This document shows, piece after piece, positions 40,301 to 47,800 of a DNA stretch of 64,000 bases (within the stretch, counting starts at the first letter, position 1; each line of letters begins with the position of its first letter). The translations under genes and the position numbers were made by a program. The notes under the pieces were generated by a model, which did not search any database, was not told where the DNA came from, and was given only the letters and a program-made list of their open reading frames with translations. Origin of the DNA: Saturnia japonica. Lineage: Eukaryota; Arthropoda; Insecta; Lepidoptera; Saturniidae. The DNA lies in contig CM065304.1 in NCBI GenBank assembly GCA_033032175.1, positions 7,068,001 to 7,132,000 of the forward strand. Reading direction: 5' to 3'.

Positions 40301-43300
40301 TAAAACATTATTGATGATTTTTATCATTAGTGACAAATTTGTCTTCTAACAATTGTGAAGATTATTTAGGAAACATGACAAAGAAATTTTTCTGGAACAC
40401 GTTTCATTCGATTTTGTTCAAACGCCGTGTTAAGTAACGTAGGTAGCTATTGTGTTGCGAAATATTTTTTTTATTTTTTTTGGTATTAGATCTATCAAGC
40501 AACAGTTTTGTAAATTTTTATCATCAATTGTTCATAATCGTACTAATTTAATTCCTTAAAATGGCGTTGTTAGGATATCGTTTGCGCAAAACGCTTTAAA
40601 CTCTAATGACGTATTTGACCTCTGTATCTGGTTTTGATTGAACTTATGTTTAAGCTTAACGAGTAGCACGAAGATAGTGAAAGATGATAAACTAACTTGT
40701 ATATACCTCAGACAAAATCATTATTACATATAATCTCGTGTATACGTTACGAGATATCAGAGCACAGTTTTACGGTAACCTCTATCTCGGCACGAACTAA
40801 AAAGTTCTATATGTCTTATCATGTTGCCTCCTTTTCACGACATTGGGACCTTCAAGCGTATCGTGAAGAGATATATATGCAGGCCAGCATGACAGCGGCC
40901 ACCGCCGATGGATTTCTATAACTCAGTGGTCGCCATTGTGTTTAGATTGTACTGTGGTTACTATCAGGGCCGTGAATTTACCGAGCTTCTATAAAAAAAA
41001 AACCTGTGAAAAGTTACAAAAATTGGATTCTGGAAGCGCTTCCCACTATTTTAGCTCTATCACAAAAAAGTTTATTATTAGAACTTGTATACTGTTAGCC
41101 GTAAGGGCCCTGGAGCCTCAGACAGCTTTACCGTGGCTTGGAAGCAAAATCGGTTGATCGTATGAAATATTGCTTTAGAGAAAATTTGTAGAAAATTTTA
41201 TGCTCTACAACTCTTATCATAACTTCAAACGTCATTTTTAAAAAAGGGAACGAGATATTAAAAATGTCAAACAATTTATGTGTCCTTTGAACTTTGATAT
41301 CTGGTGAGGCATACACGAGATTTTATTATGAGACTTTTGAGCCAAGTTATAAATCGCTAAAATAAAGGTGGTTAACCAGTTACCTCTTTACCCCAGGTTT
41401 ACCCCTTTCTTACCTTATTTGACTGGACTATTGCAGATTCCCTCTGCAAGCATGCGTCAGTTTTTGTTGAGCGTCTATATAAGTATGTATTTCATTATCA
41501 GACATCCAGCCCGATGTAACACACACGACATCAGGCGGCCGGCGTGGCGGTGCTCTCGTTGCTGACAGGGTGCAATGCTATGCACAATCCGAGGACACCG
41601 GCACTGGAACTGGAAAGTGGAAGGTAAAATTATACATATCATAATATCTTCTTATATGTCGTATATGTTCATATTAATACATGAAGAAAAAACTTTGCAA
41701 CCCTTTTTGATTGTCTGACTGATTCATCAACGCAGAGCCTAAACTATTGTTGTAAATAAAAAGAACGACATTCGAGAATAACTTTACTGATTAAACCAAA
41801 GATGCTAGCTACTTCATTTCATTACTTCATATTTATGCACCCACATAATTGCTTCAATTTTAAATAACAAATATTATTTAAATATTAAAAGTTTTTAAAG
41901 AATTAAGCTAGTTTCCTTAATATATCATTTATACGATTTTAACTCCAATAAAAGGCGTTTGATGATGTATGATGCCGCCCTAACAAATACATTTTAGGGT
42001 TCATTAAATGCATGTAGGTATCACAAAAACTCTCATATTTCATATTTATAGCATTTATAGCAATAATGTGGCCCAGAACTGATAGTTGGAACTTTTGTAT
42101 ACTTATATACAATATTTATAAGCACAGATGTTTTATGCCACACTATATTACCGCTTCCCAAATTTTCTTTTTAAACTAGGGATGTAACAATACATATGCA
42201 TCTGTGTCCCAAAAGTATCCGACCTGTACCTGTAACTTCGCAATGCAATTATTTTTCGTAGTAGTAGTAGTCCATCCTTCGATTGAACAAGGCGCTCCCA
42301 TCAGTGCTTCCACATTCTGATACAGTTCTGGCAATCGGATTTCGGAATGGTCATGAGTGCACGTTTCGTATTCCGTCGCAAACCGGTGTCCTTTGAGCGG
42401 CATTTTTTAATTTGGGAACATCCAAAAGTCGTAGGGGGCTATGTCGGGACTGTAAGGAGGCTGACGGAGTTGTTTAACGTTGTGTTTCGCTAAAAATTGT
42501 TGCACGAGGTTCGATGAATGCGCTGGTGCGTTATCATGGTAGAGAAGCCAGTCGCCGCTCGGCCGAACATGCGGCTGTTTCTTTCCCACCGCTTCATGTA
42601 GTCTTTTCAGAACTTCGCGGTAAAATTTGTTTGTCGATTGGCTGACCTCTCTGTGCATATTCGTAATGCCCGACACCTTCGAAATTGAATAAAACAATTA
42701 ATATGGACTTAACGTTGCTTCGACCCTAACGTGCCTTCTCCGATCGTGGCTCACATGGACACTTCCATTGTGAGGTTTGTTGTTTCGTTTCGAGATCATA
42801 AACGTAAACCCAGTATACGTCACCGGTAATAATCTTACGGTGCACATTTTTATTATCAATAACCATTTCCAAGGTTTCCTGAGCGATTTCGAAGTGAAGC
42901 CTTTTCTGCTCTACTGTGAGCAATTTTGGAATGAATTTCGCACACACTCGAGTCATTCCCACATTCTCGGACAGGATCCTTGAAACACAAGTTTTCGGAA
43001 TCCCGAGATCATCTTCCATCTCGCGCACAATCGAACGACGATTTTGCGCTATTGCGAGTTGCACGCGCTCGATATTTCTTGGTGTTATCGGGCTTGAAGG
43101 TCAGCCAGAACCCGGGTCGCTATCAATATTCGTGCAACCCTTTTTAAATCGTTTGTATCACTCTTTTATTTGAGTGATGCCCATACAAGCATCTTCAAAG
43201 GCCTCCTACATCATTTTGATGGTCTCTGCACAACTCTTTCCGAGTTTGGAGCAAAACTTTATGCAAATAACGTTGTTCCCATCTCAGTCATTTTCAACAA

Positions 43301-44835
43301 TAACAAAATCCGACGAACGCGAAATTGACAATGTATGTAAAGACACGCTGCGCTCGAAATAACAAATCTCATCGGTTATCACTATAGCCAATGACTTCGT
43401 AAAGAGTCACTTGTTACGCTTGTACTTCATATAAGTTATTCGGACGTTTTGGCGCGAAGTTATGGTACAGGTCGGATACTTTTGGGACACACCCCGTATT
43501 TGCCGATACAATAATGCCGAGTATTATAGTGAATAATCGCCGATACCGATATAGAAAGTATAGTAATACATCAAATAAATAATGAAATAACCTCCTACAC
43601 ATGTTTATCCAGATGCTATCTCTAATATGCACAAAACTGGCGATAGTATTTTTTAATGATAAGTAATGGTATTTAATCTCAAAAGATATAATTAAATGAA
43701 AATAATTTCAAATCAAAATTAACTATAAATAGGAGAGAAATATCACAACAACTCTTATATCAAAAAGAAAATTATCATCGTAATCGGTGTTGTCACTAGA
43801 ATTATTGTCAGTGTTTTGTGTGTCTGAACTGATTAAAGTTCAGTCGTTATCTGAATAATTTAATTCACTTAGATTAGAGACGTTTACTGATTCACTACCA
43901 CTTGTATTCACTTGGATTGTTCTTCATTCCAATTCAAAATTTCATCTTTTCTTGTTGTTAATGGGTAAACTTGAACCTACTGAACCACTCAAAATGTAAC
44001 TAATGAGGCTCGCGCTTGACCCATATAATGATACTAAAATGGGCTCAATGAAGTTGCACAATTTCTCATTTTTTTGAGACGTTTTATTTAACTTTGTTAC
44101 GGAAACCACTTCTTCATTCCATTCCATTCCATTTATTTACATCCACTTTTTCACCAAAACTTCAAAATCTTTCGTAGAACAATAGAGTTAAGAAAATGGA
44201 CGAGCTGTGCTGAAAATGTTTTTCAGACCTTTGTTAGAGCAATTTAAGCTGAATAAAAGTCAACTATCAGTATTGACTACAATTAAATTCTTATAATATC
44301 ATTTGAAACACATTATTCGTGTTGTGATATAAGCATGCAGTAAGAGCAACGAAGTACCTAGTAGTAAATAGGTTGCTTTTATTTAAACAGAACAGATTTC
44401 CGAGTAATGATAGAATAAAAGCACTCAATTCAACGAATTAGCTGTTTTATAGCTGCTATAGAACTAATATAGCCCAAAGATGCTAAATTAAATTGATTTG
44501 GTCACTTTAAATCAGCATCTTTCAAAAGATAGAATAAAAGCACTATAGCACAGCGCTGTAAACGTTTATTCGACTTAACCCTAATTATTTTTCTAAAATA
44601 AAAGTAGCCTAAGTTACTCCTTATTACATAAGCTATCTACCAGTGAAAGTTCCGTCAAAATCGGTCCAACTGTTTCGGATATTACCCGGAACAAATAGAC
44701 AGACAAAACTTTTTAAATGGGTTTTTGTTATAGGTATCGTATATACTTTTATATTATTATACATTTAGTCAAAAGCTAATATTTTAACATTACAAACAGA
44801 CACTTCAATTTTATTAATTGTATGTATTATTGTAT

Positions 44836-44870
<35 letters not shown>

Positions 44871-47800
44871 AGAAGACATGTAAAAACGAGAAAACAATGG
44901 AATATTTTAAATATAAAAATCAAAAACAAATAATAATTACACTTTATTGGAATAATTGAACTGGCAACTATGTAGCGAAATGGACAACGTTTAATCAATC
45001 AAGTTGAAACTTTTAATTGAAATATCTGAGTGTCGTAAAATGGTCCATTAAAAATATGTTTCAATTTTGCTGCTGTATTTTATACTTTCAATAATTTTGA
45101 TACGAGTATATTATTTTACACTCATATATTTTTTAATTTGATAATATTTATATACATCATTGCGGTTATGACTCGTTATTGTTATTGTATTTACATTTTA
45201 TCTTCATTTTTCATGTCTTCATTTTTAGAAATATTTTCCTGTTTTATTGCACATTGATTTCACTAGTATGTAGTTAAAGTTAAAAATGTAAACGAAAATC
45301 TTCAACTATGGCACTTATGTACGTTAAAACATTGCCAACGGTTCGGAATACATTCCAGTCATCGAGAAGAGCTCGCAAGAAACTCGATAGGGCTTATCGA
45401 TTTTTTATGTGTTTAAAATACAATGTTTACAGTTCATTATCACTCACGTAATGATCCACCACCCAATAACACTTACCTTCTGTTTTCGGATAATAGTCTC
45501 AAAATAAAGACAACCCTAGTAAATAAATACTATTTTAGCGTGATGACACGTCGAACCTTCTCTTTTTAAGACACTTATTAGGACCACAGATAATAATTTT
45601 CAACAGAAGTCCAAAGGTTAATTACATTTTGTAAAACTTGCTTGAGATGGTCCTTGAATTTATTGTCCGGTAAATCAGTAATATGTTTAGGGATCCTATC
45701 ATAGAACCTAACACTAATGCCAAAAAAAATGTTATTGGCTCCCGACGTCACATAAATGTACGTAAAATTGCCATATATGCCATCCCCGGGAACCAAGTTA
45801 TTAAAAACTAAGCCTGAAACACTAGATGACTAATTTGCATTTAGTTCTAGTATTAAAACATTTCCAGTCACTTACAGTATCTTGCTTATCAAAATTTTGC
45901 GAATATACATTGAACTGTCCAGGATATAAGAGAGCGAATTCCTTAAACTTTTTATTTAGTGATTCACCTTAATAGGTCCCATGTAATAGATTGCTCGAAC
46001 TGACTGCTGTTTGTGCAATATAAATATGGTATCTATGTCAGCTTCTGTCCCCTTCAGTAAAATACAGTAAGATTGTGCTAAGCTATAAAAGTAAGCGAAA
46101 TAGATTAACCTAGCCGTGGCAATATCTGTCAACTGGCAAATTTTACGTACTGAGAATGCAGCAGACTTTAATCTTCTCGCCAAAGCTTTAATTTACGGAC
46201 CCTATTGTATTTTTGAATCACGTGTAATAATAATGAACATGGAACATGGAATTATCAACTAAGCCTACTAAATTTCTTTCTATCTTGATGAAAGGAATTA
46301 GATCGTATCAGTTACAAATTGTTCTTAAAACCTTTTCTTATTTATTCCATGTGATTTTTTCATGATAATTTTTTATTTTTTCATCATTGTATAAGATAAT
46401 TATTTAAAATATACGAATATAATAAACTATATTCAGCGTCATAGATAAAGAAAACAACTCACTCTCATTGCATAATATTATTAAGAATTATTAAGAATCT
46501 ATCTTATTTAGAATATTAGTTAGCCATATAATACAAAGCCACATGTTTCCTGTTGTTATCCTCACATAAGAATAATACCTATTTAATATTTGTTTCTTTA
46601 TTCTCCCATACTAGGTGTCAGCAAAGATTCAACAACTCTTGAACACACTGAAGCGGCCAAAGCGCCGTCCACTTCCAGAATTCTACGAAGACGACGACAT
46701 TGAACTTGAACTCGCAGCCAACCCAAAAGACCCGAACGCTCCCAAGCCTGAAGGCGGCACTATGACCCCAGCGGTGGGAGAACAACTTGTAGTGCCAGCT
46801 GGTCTACCAAGAAATTTGGAAGCAGCACTTCAGAGATACGGAACTGCCTCTTTCAAAGCCAGTGTTGCTACAGTACTTGATCCCAACGGCAAACTTAGCA
46901 ATGCTCTAACTTACGGTAATTTATTTGAATTTCTTTTCTACCTAACTAACAATAAACTTCAGTCTCTTTATTTTGTTAAAATTTGTTTATGTTTTTAATA
47001 TTTAAGTGCGTAATTTATGAATAATTGAAAGACCTCCATAGCTTTAAATTAAAACATATTACAATATCTTTTTGCGTGGAATGTTAATTAATTTACAAAC
47101 AGAATACAAAAAAGCGTTATTATTTTTGTAATGTTACACATTTTAATTCAATCGTCCCGTTCAATTCCAATCACCAATTAAACAATTTGTAAACTTATAA
47201 AATCCAAATCACAACATATTTATAATCCTTTAGGCAAGCTCCTAAGCCGTTCGCTTAAAATAGCACACGCGTTGCTCAACAAAACATTCACATCCAAGAC
47301 AAGCAGCGGCGGTCCGCTCTCAGGAGACAGCTCCATAAAGCCAGGAGATAGGATCGCCCTGGTTTACCCGAACAATGATCCTATTAACTTCATGTGCGCG
47401 TTCTACGGCTGCCTGCAAGCTGGTATCGTTCCCGTACCAATTGAAGTACCACTCACGAGGAGAGATGCAGGGTTGCAGCAAGTTGGCTTTCTGCTGGGCT
47501 CTTGCGGGATACAGTACGCGCTCACCTCCGATGCTTGTTTGAAAGGTCAGTGCTGAAAATTCTAATCTGAACATATCTTGATTAGCTAATATAATAGATG
47601 TAGTATAAAAAAAAATACATTTATGTTTTTGTTGGGTATCATTACCTTTTGAAAAGCTGCACAACCCTATCTATAGATAGGTGTGCGTGTGGAAATTCAT
47701 TTGCAGTTGATGCTCATTATGAATATTATTTCATTTAAAACCAATAATTGTAGTTTTTTTAATTTGTTTGATGTTTTTCTTTTTAATGATTGACCTTGAT

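Larger units (their letters stand above)
43499..45309. other. Dip2 intron sequence
   Basis: AT-rich intron. It contains a - strand copy of the dispersed repeat at 44577-44765 and a TA/TG microsatellite at 44834-44870. Nothing else is recognised. Confidence 0.5.
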
